From positions 172,345 through 236,344 of the forward strand of contig CABFPE010000313.1 of NCBI GenBank assembly GCA_900660155.1: a stretch of 64,000 bases of DNA. The letters are read 5' to 3'. This DNA comes from Hofstenia miamia (taxonomy: Eukaryota > Xenacoelomorpha > Acoela > Hofsteniidae). Below the pieces are notes generated by a model. The model was not told the DNA's origin and did no database searches. It saw only the letters and a list, made by a program, of their open reading frames with translations. Positions 11,346-22,788 of this stretch are shown piece by piece; the stretch's first letter is position 1; every line of letters starts with the position of its first letter. The translations under genes and the position numbers were made by a program.

Positions 11346-12689
11346 TCTTCAAACATTGCCATGGTCAGACATACGACAATGCAAGCAATCTGTTGGTAAA
11401 TATAATGTTATGCAACGAATCTTAAAAGAAATAAGAACAGTTTAGTGGATTACATTTCTTGTGCTGCCCAGTCTTTGAATCTAGTAGGTCAATCAGCTGT
11501 GGATTATTTCGTAGAAGCAGTTTCATTTTTTGACGTATTACAGCCCAGGTATGCATTCTTTGTAGCATCAACACATCGTTGGGGTGTCCTGATGACCCAT
11601 GTTAAAAATCAACCTGAATGGCTCGTTCCGAAATACCCCTCAGATACTCTGTGGTCTGATCAAGCTGATGCTGCGAAAGCATCACTAATTTCAAAGTGAT
11701 CTTCAGGAGATCTCAGTGGATCCCAATCAGAATGGTATCACAAGGAATGAAGCGGGTTCATTGGCCACCAAGCACATGGATACCATTGAATTTGCCCTGA
11801 TGTGTGAACTATGGAACGATATTCTTCAGTGGTTCAATATTAGAAGCAAGTTTCTGTAAAGTTTTATCATCGAGTTTACTGCTGCTATTGGTCTGCTGAT
11901 GAGCTTGGATACATTCTTGAATGAATGCTGAGAAAAGTTTGAGGATTATGAGCAGCGGTCAAGAGACCACTGTGGCAACAGTACCTATAAATCTGAAAGT
12001 CGGAGACAACCAAAACATTAGAGGCAAATCAATGATGGAGATGTTACAAATGCTGTGGAAGGGATGTCAGATCAGCAAAAAATTAGGGTCAATACCTTCT
12101 ATTTCATCATCGATCAACTGAAAAATATTTTACAGAAACGTATTGAAGCTTATTCTTTTGTGCTGCAGAGGTTTGGGGTTCTGACTGAGTATCATTCCAT
12201 GTCTGAAGAAGATGTTGAGGTTGTTGTTAATGGATAGGTTACTGTGTATTCAAAAGATCTTTGTTCTGATTTCCCAGCAGAAGTTCAACAATTTATGCGT
12301 TGAACAGAGACACAATGAAGAGGGGAGGTATCAAATGCTCAGATGTTTCAAATGTTGCACATTTCTGGTAACTATCAAGCATTTCCAAAAACTAAACTAG
12401 CACTGCGGATCCACTTATGTCTGATGGCAACCAATTTTTCAAGAGACCGCTTTTTTTGCAACTCATAAGTCTTGGTGTACTGTCACTTCTTTGCATTGAA
12501 AGTGATTTACTCAACAAGGTTAACTTCAAAAAACGAATTAACAATTTTGCAGTTGTGTTAAATTTAAATTTTCTTCTTTTTGACGATAAGTCCAAAATAC
12601 CTATATTTTTAGACCACTTGTTAGAAATGTGCCTTAGGGCCAGCAAAGCCTTACTAGTCGAAGCAAATATGATTTTTGATAGCTAGTGT

Positions 12690-14009
12690 ATCTTTGTACT
12701 TTTAAATCGTTGTTGAATACTGTTTTTTCATTAGTCCTTTAGACTTCTGAATTTTCAGCTTTTTCTTTGTGTTCATTCGTTAGAATATCAAAAACTTGTC
12801 ATAGCATGCTAAGTGACAAAATTTTCAAACCAGAAAGGCTCCCATTATGCTATAAGTTTTTTAGGGTTCACCATCAATATAAAGACTTACTCTTTTATCA
12901 AAAAAAACGCTAGACCAAAGATGATTGGAAAATCTCTACTTATTTTCCTTGCCATATCAATATAATTGTGGGTTTTTGAAGTGACAACAATATTTGGAGC
13001 TCTGCGTGAGAGTGTAGCATTATTTCAATAATTTTAGTGTACCAAAGTTGAACTTCATAAAGAAAGACTTCCTCTCAACATTACGCATTGCATCTCGATA
13101 ACAAATTATGGTAATCACCATTTAGTAAGTTTTTGCTAACATATATGGTATTGACATGTCTGATTCAGTTAACTTATATTGCAAAAAAAAGGTAATGTTA
13201 ACAAAGTCCATGTCAATATTATGTGGGCTTCAAGCATATATTTATGTGTGCAGGGTGATTTAGAGGTTGCACAAGAGCCACGTGCTCCTACATACTTGTG
13301 CTGCTGTCGTCCTGGTGTATGGTAGATTGAATAAATCAGGCTTCTCATGAGACTAGATGTTGCTGTCACGTACCTGTCACATTCTGCTAGAATTTTTGCA
13401 GCTTCATTCTGTCCCATATTTGACTACAACATTTAATATGAAATCAAAAATATGCATTTGAATGCTTACACTTTTGTCTGATGAGACTATAGTTCTTTCT
13501 TAACCAGAATTAGTATTTCTTCTCCTTGCCTAAATGGCAATTACACATTACACTGAAATGAATCTCACTATTCTAAGCTCTTATAGAAAATTTGAAATTT
13601 ATTATTCCTAGAGTGAAATTAATTATAATTGCATACCTCAAACTATATTATATGGATTTTGTTTGTAACAAACATAATACAAAGTTTATGATAAACTAAG
13701 AGTACTAAAAGGTCTGATAGAAACAACAATTTATAAATGTACAGACATTTGAGCATGTATTTATATTTTGCGCAGAGATAAAACCGACCGTATAGCTATA
13801 CAAAATATTATTTTCACACTGTTCAATAATAGGATGTATGAGTGAGCTGTAAGGGGCGAGGTAGCGGGTTTAGACTGTAAATTGCATAAATGGAGATGAA
13901 GAAAAAATGACAAAATATTTATCCGAAATTCACGAACTTCCCATCTATCCCATGTGAGAGCCATTTCCTCTAGCAAATTTCCCACGACAAGCCTGGCATT
14001 TGACCCCAA
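12690..14009. other. Non-coding DNA
   Basis: AT-rich sequence without a recognised gene. An 82-codon frame on the minus strand (13417-13169) has no recognisable domain and is not annotated as a gene. A mildly GC-richer patch at 13240-13410 could be an old repeat fragment. Confidence 0.5.
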
Positions 14010-14359
14010 ACTTGTCAATAAGTCGTGCTTCTAACGAGCCGAGCTTGAGAACTTTATTGGATATGCAACGAGCCCAAACGAGCCTTTATTAAGTCAAGCA
14101 AATTCATAGTGATGATTTTTAATTTGATTATGAGATCATTTCTTATTTTTTCATTCAATAATCTTTTTTCATTCTTATAATCTTATTTTAGAAATGTTTA
14201 CTAAATAATAGGAAGAGCTATGTAAAATTCTTAAAGGAAAATATTTTAAAAAAGAACTATTGAGCTAAAACGAGCCTAATTGAAAGGTTCTATGTGGCGA
14301 GACGAGCCAAAATGAAAAAACTCAAAAGTAAAACGAGCCGAGCCAGCTCGTTGACAAGT
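14010..14359. mobile_element. Short inverted-repeat element (MITE-like) with AACGAGCC motifs
   Basis: The ends are ACTTGTCAA (from 14010) and TTGACAAGT (to 14359), perfect nine-base inverted repeats 350 bases apart. Inside each end lie several copies of the motif (A)ACGAGCC, some read as GAGCCGAGC, at about 14032, 14067, 14076, 14270, 14303 and 14333. Clustered subterminal motifs of this kind are typical of non-autonomous DNA transposons. No convincing target duplication was seen, so the superfamily is not assigned. Confidence 0.5.
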
Positions 14360-15567
14360 CTGCTGTTTCTACTATGCTTGCATATACTCTTCCTTGGTCA
14401 ATTGCAAAGTATATTTATTAAAATTATATAATTTTTTGCTCTATTATATTATATATTGTTGTATATGACTGCATCTCAACAGTCTAAGATAAAGATTCTA
14501 TATCAAAAAAAGAGATAGGTAAGTAAATGGGGCATGTATGCACTAAACATTCAGGATTTCAAAACCAATTAAGGAAATAATTGAAGTTCGTTTTATGCCA
14601 CTATATAGTAATACAATCATAATCAGAATTGCAAGCGGGTCCAATTTTCAAAAGACCAAACCAAACCAAACCCTTGAAAGCTAGAATCTTGAACCATTTC
14701 AAACCTAAAAAACTGCACAAAACACCGAAAATTTAAATATTCATTTAAATATTCCTAAATCGTTTCACACCGAAGTAATATTCATTTAAAATTTCGGGGA
14801 AAACTTTAAGAAAACTCTTACGGACGCCCGTGTTGCCTTCTTCTCCCTGTGCATTGCTTTGGTCATCAACCAAAACCCACGAAGTTGTGGAAAATTTGTA
14901 AATGTAAATTTTATATGAATAAAATGACGTAATTAAGTCATTTTCGAAATGTCGAAGCTTCTTAAGTAATTTCAAATCAGGTATTGCATGGTGAAACCAA
15001 AGCAAACCGAACACTTTATAAACCAACTGATAATAAAAATTATTACTCTTAGTAGCATAACATAATATAATAAAATATAAAAATCACATAATATTATATA
15101 TTAAATTAGAAAATGTAGACTTCTATATAGCTTTATCTTACGAATATAATTTATAATTTATACTTGGCAAGTTTACCATATACTAAACACAATTCTATTT
15201 AATGCATCACCTAATCAAATCCTAAATTGCATAAAAACAAAAGATAATGTATAATTTAGAATATATAAATATATTATATTTCTTGAAAATTGTATTTTTC
15301 TTATTTTTTTCTGAATCTATTTGAAATATAACAATTTCCTATTTACCACATAATTAATAAGTACTTTTTTACTAAAAGAACCTTAGTTAATTTCGAAAAT
15401 TCTAAATTCTTGTTACATCACTCTCAATTGGTAACTATTACAAACCACCAAATTTTACTTGCAATGTGGTAGATTGTAAATTGTTTTACAATTGTACCAT
15501 GAAAGTGGCTAACTTGAGACAGCAGTCTTATATCTTTTTACAATTCGGATACGTAGCTAATGTGCAT
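14360..15567. other. AT-rich non-coding DNA
   Basis: No gene was recognised. A short CCAAACCAAACC-rich patch at about 14660-14690 may be the remains of a repeat. A 93-codon minus frame at 14745-15026 has no recognisable domain. Confidence 0.5.
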
Positions 15568-15568
15568 A

Positions 15569-15610
15569 TTATCATTATTGTTATTATTAGTATTATTACT
15601 TTATTATTTC
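15569..15610 (-). repeat. TAA-rich 3' tail of the R4/Dong-like LINE
   Basis: On the minus strand this reads as imperfect AATAATAAC-type repeats directly after the LINE 3' region. It may be the element's own tail, the target microsatellite, or both. Confidence 0.7.
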
Positions 15611-15689
15611 TAACAGCTTTATGCTGGTACCCCTCTCAGCTCGAGGAAATCACCAGTTCCCAGGGAGTCTGAGAGCTTTCCTCAGGACT

Positions 15690-16265
15690 TTAGCTGTACC
15701 TAACAATGTTGTCTTCTGTGCTACCGCTCCTCCCCACTTTGGTACTCCTCCAAGTATTTCCTATGCTTCTTAGTGCTCCAAGTGCTCCTACAACTACTGG
15801 GATTACTTCAACCTTCTTCAACTTCCACAGCCTTTCCATCTCCTCTGCCAACTCTCTATACATGCCTATCTTCTCTCTCTCCTTGCTTTTTACATTCCTG
15901 TCCTTTTGTACTGCTATGTCTATCACTTTTCCCAATCTTTTCTTTTCGTCTACCACTACTATTTCTGGCCTCCTTCCTTCTATCACCTTACTTATCTGGA
16001 TGTTGAAGTCCCACAGTATCTTAACCTTCTCATTTTCTATGACGCCCTGTGGCTTGTGCTCATATCACTTGTCTCCTGCTTCTAACCCATGTTGCCTGCT
16101 CAAACTCCAGTGTACCATTCTTCCCACCTTGTCATGCCTGAACTTATACTCATTCTGTGCCAACTTCTCACACCCTGCTATCAGATGATCTACTGTCTCT
16201 GCCTCTTTCTTACATAGCCTACACTTATCACTTACTTCTACTCTTCTGTCTATATGCTTCTTCAC
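15690..16265 (-). pseudogene. Zinc knuckle and restriction-like endonuclease part of the LINE
   Basis: Two frames cover the C-terminal domain of the R4/Dong-like protein. The first (16265-16065) carries the CxxC, then H and C, cluster expected before the nuclease. The second (15986-15690) carries the nuclease core. In this copy the usual RRPD of the PD-(D/E)xK type nuclease reads RRPE at about 15966-15977, a change that would be expected to impair cleavage. A frame change separates the two parts. Confidence 0.7.
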
Positions 16266-16501
16266 CCAGTTTGTTCTTATTGATTGCTACTACGCTGCCA
16301 TTATTAGTGCTTCTGTTTCTCTCTTCAGTCTCGCCTTCTTTAACCACTTGTTGCTTTCTTCTTTGTCACATTTTTCTGTGCTCCTTAAGTATTCTCCATG
16401 CATTGTCTTCAGCCTATACCTTGTTTGTCTCTCTAATTCCATCCTACTCTGGTATGTTGTTTTTCTTTCACTCTCAGTTCTTATCTTCTTTAACTCCTTA
16501 C

Positions 16502-16871
16502 TGACCTCTAGGTTGTACTTCTACGTATTTTTTTAGCCCTAGTGCTTCTGCTTCCACAGTTTCCTCCACACTTAACAGTCCTTTCCCTCCCTTATGCCTT
16601 ATGATGTACAGCCTATCTACATCTCCATTTAAGTTGAATGCCCTCTCTGCTGCTAGTACCTTCCTTGTCTCTCTGTCTCCAGTATTGACCCTCTAGGTTG
16701 TGCTTCTACATACTCCTTTAGCCCTAATGCTTCTGCTTCTACAGTTTCCTCCACACTTAGCAGTCCTTTCCCTCCTTTATGAATTGCCATGTACAACCTA
16801 TCCACATCTCAATTTAGGTTGAAAGCCCTCTCTGCTGCTAGTACCTTCCATGTCTCCCTGTCTATTTCCCT
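16502..16871 (-). repeat. 185-bp tandem duplication inside the LINE
   Basis: Two adjacent copies (about 16502-16686 and 16687-16871) share roughly 90 percent identity, both starting near CTCTAGGTTGT and ending near GTACCTTCC. The unit length is not a multiple of three, so it breaks the LINE frame. It covers the region just upstream of the zinc knuckle. Confidence 0.75.
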
Positions 16872-18708
16872 CAGTTCATTCTTGTTCCACCCAACTATTC
16901 CTGCGGAATATCTCAACACTGGTATTGCCCGTGTATTAATTGCCTTTATACTATTCTGCAAATTTAATGCTGATTCTGTTGTACTTTCCTTACTCTCCTC
17001 TTGTATTCTTTTCTTAACCTCGTCTTCATTTCTTCATGATCTGTTCTATCTTTCTCTATCACACCTAACTATTGTACCCCTCTTTGACTTTCTCAATCTT
17101 ATCCCCACTGCTCATCTTTAAAGCATCTCCATCTACGCACTTGCCTCTGGTCATTGTCACTGTCGCACACTTCCCTAATCTAAATTCCAACCCAGAATCT
17201 CTGCGTACCTTCTCCAATGTCTTCACTTGCTTCTGCAACATCTTTCTTGAACTAGCATACATCTTCAGGTCGTCCATTTACCACAGGTGACTCACTGCTC
17301 TACCATTTTTTCTCCATCTTATACCCTATGCCTCTCTTCTTTAACTGTGATAGGTATTAAGCTAACTACAAACAGTAGTGGTGCTAAGCTGTCTCCCTGG
17401 AATATACCCTGTCTAAGCCTCAACCTATCTCAGTCTGCCACTTTCCCATCTCCCTCTCTAGAAACTCAACCCATTCCTGTGAAACTCCATTGGTCTCTAG
17501 CGTTCTCAATACCCACCTATGTGATTTGCTGTCATATGCCTTCCTGTAGTATATCCATGTCATTGCTAAGTTTGTCTTCCTTCTTCTACCATTCTCCACC
17601 AATGCCTGGTCTATCAAAAACTGATCTTTACATCATCTTGTCTTTGTCCTACATCCCTTCTGTTTTCTGGTCTCAACCTGTTTTGTTCTAAGTAAAATGC
17701 CAGCCTAATTGAAATCACAGAAGTTAGCAATTTCCACGTTGTCGGCAGACATGTTATTGGCCTGAAGTTGCTTGCCTCACTACCTTTCTTTGGGTCCTTC
17801 TGCATCAGAAATTTCCTTCCCACTACCATCCACTCTGGACACCCAATCACCACACACTGCTCCAATGCTACTGCTAGTCTCTCAAACACTTGTGAACTTC
17901 TTCAGCCAATACCCATGTAACTCATCTCTGCCTGGCGCCTTCAATTCTTCATCTTCTTTAGAGCCCTCTTCAGCTTTGCAGTTGTGATAACTTCTTCTTC
18001 TTGTCTGAACTCCTGCATCTGCTCACTCTCTATCTCTGGTCCCTCACTTCTCCATATAGTCTCCCAGAACCTTACTGCATCCTCGCCTTCTCTAACTGTA
18101 GCTTTTTCTCCTGCATCTAGTTCTTTGTAGAATCTTCCTTCTTGGGCATTAAACTTCACGTTATCTCTTGCTTGCCTTGCTCTTGCCCTATATTTTCTTA
18201 GTTTCTCATCTTCTGCAAATAATCTCTGCTCTAGCTCTTCTCTTACAGTTTCTATAGTCTTCCGTTTATCTACCCTGCACATGTCCTGCACCGCCTTCCT
18301 TGTCCTGATATTCCCTATTTGCTGCCTAATCTTTGCAACTTTATTCTCAATTCTTCTCTCCCATACTAGCTTTCTGTCTCCCTTATTTTCTTGTCGCCTT
18401 TTCTTCTTCATGTCCATGCCTACATTCTTCAGCACTTCCCATGCGCCTGCGTACACTAAGCTATTTACTTCTGTGACACTCCTAGCATCTTGCTAGCTTG
18501 CCTTTCTTAACTCCTCTTGGAACTGGCAACCTAGTTCTTCACCTAATTCTTCCTTCATCTTTTCCTTTATTGCTGCTTCAGTTTCTGCGTCCACTAGTTC
18601 TGCTGCTTCTGCCACGTCTGCCCCAACGTCTATCACTTCATCTTCCCTTTGCTTAGCCTGTTCAACTCTCTCTTTTTCCTTTTACTCTCATCCGACTGCA
18701 ACTTTCGC

Positions 18709-18852
18709 ACTTGTCCTGCAAGCCTCTGCTCTGTAACTTTTAATCCCGTTCCTGCCTTCCTCCATTCTTCCAACATTCTCACTTGTCCTGCAAGCCTCTG
18801 CTCTGTAACTTTTAATCCCGTTCCTGCCTTCCTCCATTCTTTCAACATTCTC
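18709..18852 (-). repeat. 72-bp in-frame tandem duplication in the LINE N-terminal region
   Basis: Units 18709-18780 and 18781-18852 differ at one base and encode a 24-residue segment (MLEEWRKAGTGLKVTEQRLA and four more residues) twice, in frame. The near identity suggests a recent duplication in this copy or its source. Confidence 0.9.
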
Positions 18853-18917
18853 TTCCTGTAGCCCCTCTCATCTGGCATGCTTCTTCTGTAACACTCCAAT
18901 TTTGTCTTGTTCTGCTC

Positions 18918-19175
18918 CAGAGGCGTGCATTAAGGGTAAGCAAGGTAAGCGCCGCTTGCCCATTGAAATTTATTTGAACAAATAAAGAAAAAATATTTAT
19001 GCTTACACAACATATTTATAAGTTTCCAATTCTTTTAAATTTTTTTTTTCTTAAATTCTAAACATTAAACTAATTACTGTTCATTTTCGTCATTTAAATT
19101 AGTGTAAAATACTGTATTTTGGATAGGTTTTTTCTTGTTGAACAATTGAGTTTTGTAATAATTGATTTAATATTA
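18918..19175 (+). mobile_element. Left end of a hAT-like element, cut by the gap
   Basis: CAGAGGCGTGCATTAAGGGT at 18918 resembles hAT terminal repeats of the CAGAGGCG type and marks a sharp change from GC-richer LINE sequence to AT-rich sequence. The other end would lie in or beyond the N gap, so neither the partner repeat nor a target duplication can be seen. Confidence 0.4.
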
Positions 19176-20175
19176 NNNNNNNNNNNNNNNNNNNNNNNNN
19201 NNNNNNNNNNNNNNNNNNNNNNNNNNNNNNNNNNNNNNNNNNNNNNNNNNNNNNNNNNNNNNNNNNNNNNNNNNNNNNNNNNNNNNNNNNNNNNNNNNNN
19301 NNNNNNNNNNNNNNNNNNNNNNNNNNNNNNNNNNNNNNNNNNNNNNNNNNNNNNNNNNNNNNNNNNNNNNNNNNNNNNNNNNNNNNNNNNNNNNNNNNNN
19401 NNNNNNNNNNNNNNNNNNNNNNNNNNNNNNNNNNNNNNNNNNNNNNNNNNNNNNNNNNNNNNNNNNNNNNNNNNNNNNNNNNNNNNNNNNNNNNNNNNNN
19501 NNNNNNNNNNNNNNNNNNNNNNNNNNNNNNNNNNNNNNNNNNNNNNNNNNNNNNNNNNNNNNNNNNNNNNNNNNNNNNNNNNNNNNNNNNNNNNNNNNNN
19601 NNNNNNNNNNNNNNNNNNNNNNNNNNNNNNNNNNNNNNNNNNNNNNNNNNNNNNNNNNNNNNNNNNNNNNNNNNNNNNNNNNNNNNNNNNNNNNNNNNNN
19701 NNNNNNNNNNNNNNNNNNNNNNNNNNNNNNNNNNNNNNNNNNNNNNNNNNNNNNNNNNNNNNNNNNNNNNNNNNNNNNNNNNNNNNNNNNNNNNNNNNNN
19801 NNNNNNNNNNNNNNNNNNNNNNNNNNNNNNNNNNNNNNNNNNNNNNNNNNNNNNNNNNNNNNNNNNNNNNNNNNNNNNNNNNNNNNNNNNNNNNNNNNNN
19901 NNNNNNNNNNNNNNNNNNNNNNNNNNNNNNNNNNNNNNNNNNNNNNNNNNNNNNNNNNNNNNNNNNNNNNNNNNNNNNNNNNNNNNNNNNNNNNNNNNNN
20001 NNNNNNNNNNNNNNNNNNNNNNNNNNNNNNNNNNNNNNNNNNNNNNNNNNNNNNNNNNNNNNNNNNNNNNNNNNNNNNNNNNNNNNNNNNNNNNNNNNNN
20101 NNNNNNNNNNNNNNNNNNNNNNNNNNNNNNNNNNNNNNNNNNNNNNNNNNNNNNNNNNNNNNNNNNNNNNNNNNN
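19176..20175. other. Scaffold gap of 1000 N
   Basis: Exactly 1000 undetermined bases, possibly a fixed-size placeholder. The right edge begins in a TA microsatellite (20176-20194), a likely cause of the assembly break. Reading frames that run through the Ns are artefacts. Confidence 0.98.
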
Positions 20176-20284
20176 TATATATATATATATATATCTCGAA
20201 AAAATTACTAAAATACATTCATAAGAACACACCACATATTAAGCACAATAACTTATAATATTTAAGCAATTTAATGATATTGTA

Positions 20285-21260
20285 AATCGCTCGAAAATTG
20301 GGCCAACAATGGCTGTTTTTGCTTTGGACCTCATAGTCATCATTTAAAAGAATGAATTCATATCATATTTTCGATTAGTGGATGACACATTTGCCATTTT
20401 TTCAAAGAGAAGTAATGCAGAAACGTTTTAGAAATTTAAAAAAATGTTTAGAAGAAATCAACTTTACCATGGAAGAAGAACACAATATCCAATTAAATTT
20501 TCTTGATGAATCTGTGATCAACCTGAACACCGATTTGAAACAAATTGTATTTCAAGAAAATAACATACTGGTATATACATTCCTTTTTTGGTCACATCGG
20601 AAAGATAAGAAATGCTTCTGTAATATAACAATCAATCTATCATTGAACAATAAAAACATAACTCAATCCCTTGATTTAATTTTTGGACATTTTAGACTGA
20701 ATGAAACCTTTATAGCCCAAGTTTTCAAAGCACTAAGAACATTATTAAGAACAAGGATTTTCATGAATTGGACTTGATTTAATGTGTCATTAATGAATAC
20801 AACTGTTACGATTGTCAAAATCAAATATTGGTGAAACAAGTCATCGTCATATAAGAGTAAAAGGACATGTCAAGATACAGTCGGTCCCACTTTATTAGTC
20901 ACCCCCATAATTGAATCAATTTTTTCTATTTTTTCAAAGTTTCCATCTATATAAGCAAAGTAGTTATTAATGATCATTCAAACACAAGTCAAATACCACC
21001 AAACATGAATTGTATTAGAAAGTTAGAAAATAACCATTATATAGCAACATAAGTAGAAAAATTAAGCATTGCCAGAAACATCAGATAAATCTGTGTTTTA
21101 TGGGGGTGACTGTACATCTAAAATCTGTAATATTTATTTACAGAACAACTAAGCATGAAAAAGGTCACAATTTTGAAAAAATTAAAGATTGAGAAATAAT
21201 AGAGATTGCTTATATAAAGAACAAAGCGAAATATTAAAAATATTTTAAATGCGGAATGGA
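20285..21260 (+). pseudogene. Penelope-like element fragment (reverse transcriptase plus GIY-YIG)
   Basis: The plus strand shows SKIGPTMAVFALDL, then FRLVDDTFAIFSKRSN (about 20354-20420), then FTMEEEHNIQLNFLDESV (about 20461), as in the palm of Penelope-like reverse transcriptases. Further on come YIGETSHRH-like sequence (about 20826-20856) and, beyond an inserted MITE, KHEKGHNFEKIKD (about 21153). The last two match the GIY-YIG nuclease layout of these elements. Frames change several times, so the copy is dead. Its 5' part is missing or lies toward the gap. The clade is given with moderate confidence, since only about 300 residues are legible. Confidence 0.66.
20878..21112. mobile_element. 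Tc1/mariner-type MITE inserted in the Penelope-like element
   Basis: The left end reads CAGTCGGTCCCACTTTATTA then GTCACCCCCATAA. The right end reads TTATGGGGGTGACTG, its inverted complement with an inner piece missing. TA dinucleotides flank both ends (20876-20877 and 21113-21114). The missing right-hand piece lies between two GACT copies of the expected terminal repeat, as in a slippage deletion. The element is 235 bp with no coding capacity. It interrupts the GIY-YIG region, so it is younger than that copy. Confidence 0.75.
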
Positions 21261-22788
21261 AAACGTGGTAAAAGTCGTGAATTTAATCCAAAAGTCAACC
21301 CTCCAAAGGTGCGGCTTATACAAGGATAAATACGGTATATTTATACTGCTTAATAAAATATTGTTTAAGCCCAACTAAATATCTTGTCATTACAATTTGG
21401 TAAAACAAACTAAATTTGTGAATTTCTTATCATGAAAAATTATTATACCTTTAAAGGTAAAATTGGCAGAAAGTTGTAAAAAATTATTTTTGTAAATAGA
21501 ATATTAATTATTTTTATTTAAAAATTACAAAATCATTGATGACAATGGAAATACAAAATGTTGTGTTGTTTTGCACCGATGTAAATGGTATTTATGACAT
21601 ATGTGTCTAGATTTTACTATCAAAATTTCTCAGTCGACAATTTTCGACAAGCGTTCCACGTTACGCAATGTTATTCCTAATATGGGAATAGCAAAATACC
21701 ATATTGCATTTCATATTTGAGCAAATAAAGAAATATATATGCACTAGGTTTTCTAAGGTTATTGTTTTTAGTGCTTGAAGAGGTCTATTTACAAAAAAGG
21801 TCAGCAATTACTGCTTTGCATACACATTTTCTACGATGTTTTCATACTAAGGTGCATACATCGACAAACAATAAACAAATAGATGCATATAGTTTGCTAA
21901 AGCACAGTATTTAAAGCTCAAGTATGATTCATTAAATTAATAGATAATATAATCTAAGATGATAAAGAGTCTATTAACATTTTTTTGCATACTGATATTT
22001 AGCATAATACTTAACATTGTTGGGCAAGTTGCTTGTGTTAACTGAAGAGATTTCAATGCATTTCTTAAAATACGATTTAACTACACACTCGAGCTACTGC
22101 ATTTTACCACAATGGCATTGGTTACTGATGTGCTACTCACATTTTTAAAATTGTACCTTTAAAGGTATGGTTAACCTATTAGAAAATCTGAATGCTTAAT
22201 TATTTTGAACTCTAGCTAGATTTCTCAAAGGAAATCATTTCAAAATCTCAAACTGCAATCATTAACCAAAACAGAAGTTGAAAATTCGAAGAATTGAGAA
22301 GCAGTCTTCTACTTCTGCAAGAACATCTAAATCTTAAACGTAACTCCAATTGTCCAAATGCAACAATACAAGAGACACTGGATGAAAATTAACATTTCAA
22401 TAATGCGCAATTCAATTTTAACGAATTTCAAAACACAGAGATTAGAAAGAAATAAAAAACAATGATGCATTCTAATTCTGGAAAAGTCAGTAGAGACTTT
22501 TTTTTGAGTTCTTGGAAGATTATCTTGAAGAACACATTGATAACACAATGCGAAACACTTGAGCTCTGAAAATGCGACAGCAAACTTAGAACGTTTTTCA
22601 AATCATGTAGCCTCGTTAAAAATTGTCATTGAAAATAGGTTTTTCATCCACTAATACTTAAATTCAGGTTTATGTCTTCAACCATATTCCTAACTTAAAG
22701 TTATCTACTATAAACTTTTTCAATTCCTTCTCAGGCAAAGAAAGAAATACAAACTGTGAAATGCTTGGTTGTGATAGAAATATATTTA
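21261..22788. other. Non-coding DNA
   Basis: No gene was recognised. At 21300-21340 the phrase GTGCGGCTTATAC followed by ATAAATACGGTA resembles a repeat seen at or near the ends of some Tc1/pogo-like and hAT elements, but no partner end was found. Confidence 0.45.

Larger units (their letters stand above)
8969..12573 (+). pseudogene. Decayed hAT transposase (ZMYM1/TTF type)
   Basis: Fragments on the plus strand follow the usual order of this transposase. They are the start MSKHKGGWEQAT with a basic helix and SFF (from 8969), a TTF-type zinc-binding stretch with CLFCFPC (about 9435), a PVERFLTF block (about 9905), the GQTYDNASN catalytic-region motif (about 11362), CAAQSLNLVGQSA (about 11463), a SDTLWSDQADA motif (about 11642), and the C-terminal dimerisation segment LCIESDLLNKVNF (about 12494-12532). 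Frameshifts and stops are scattered throughout, for example a stop right after the first twelve codons, so the gene is dead. An LTR-like element has inserted in the middle. Terminal repeats were not found. It is a different copy from the hAT-like element just upstream. Confidence 0.78.
15569..18917 (-). mobile_element. R4/Dong-like LINE with restriction-like endonuclease
   Basis: Minus-strand frames give, 5' to 3', a Lys/Arg/Glu-rich N-terminal part (18899-17941), FRPITCLPTTWKLLTS (about 17810), the WIYYRKAYDS motif (about 17550), the YMDDLKMYASS-type region (about 17280), a DRLY-type thumb, a zinc-binding CRLCKKEAETVDHLIAGC stretch (about 16220) and the endonuclease with VIPVVVGALGALRSI (about 15830). 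This is the layout of R4/Dong-type LINEs. The 3' end is a TAA-rich tract (15569-15610), matching the known preference of Dong for TAA repeats. Several frameshifts and two internal duplications show that the copy is dead. It is GC-richer than its surroundings. The 5' end is cut by a hAT-like end and the gap. Confidence 0.82.

Noticed and set aside
13169-13417. 82-codon minus frame in a GC-richer patch
   Set aside because: No recognisable domain, no splice or coding context; retained only as a note on a possible repeat fragment.
15706-18496. Several plus-strand frames in the R4/Dong-like LINE
   Set aside because: They mirror the minus-strand LINE frames; the Leu/Ser/Phe-rich translations are reverse-complement shadows.
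19094-20258. Long reading frames through the N gap
   Set aside because: They consist of undetermined bases and short AT-rich ends; artefacts of translating Ns.
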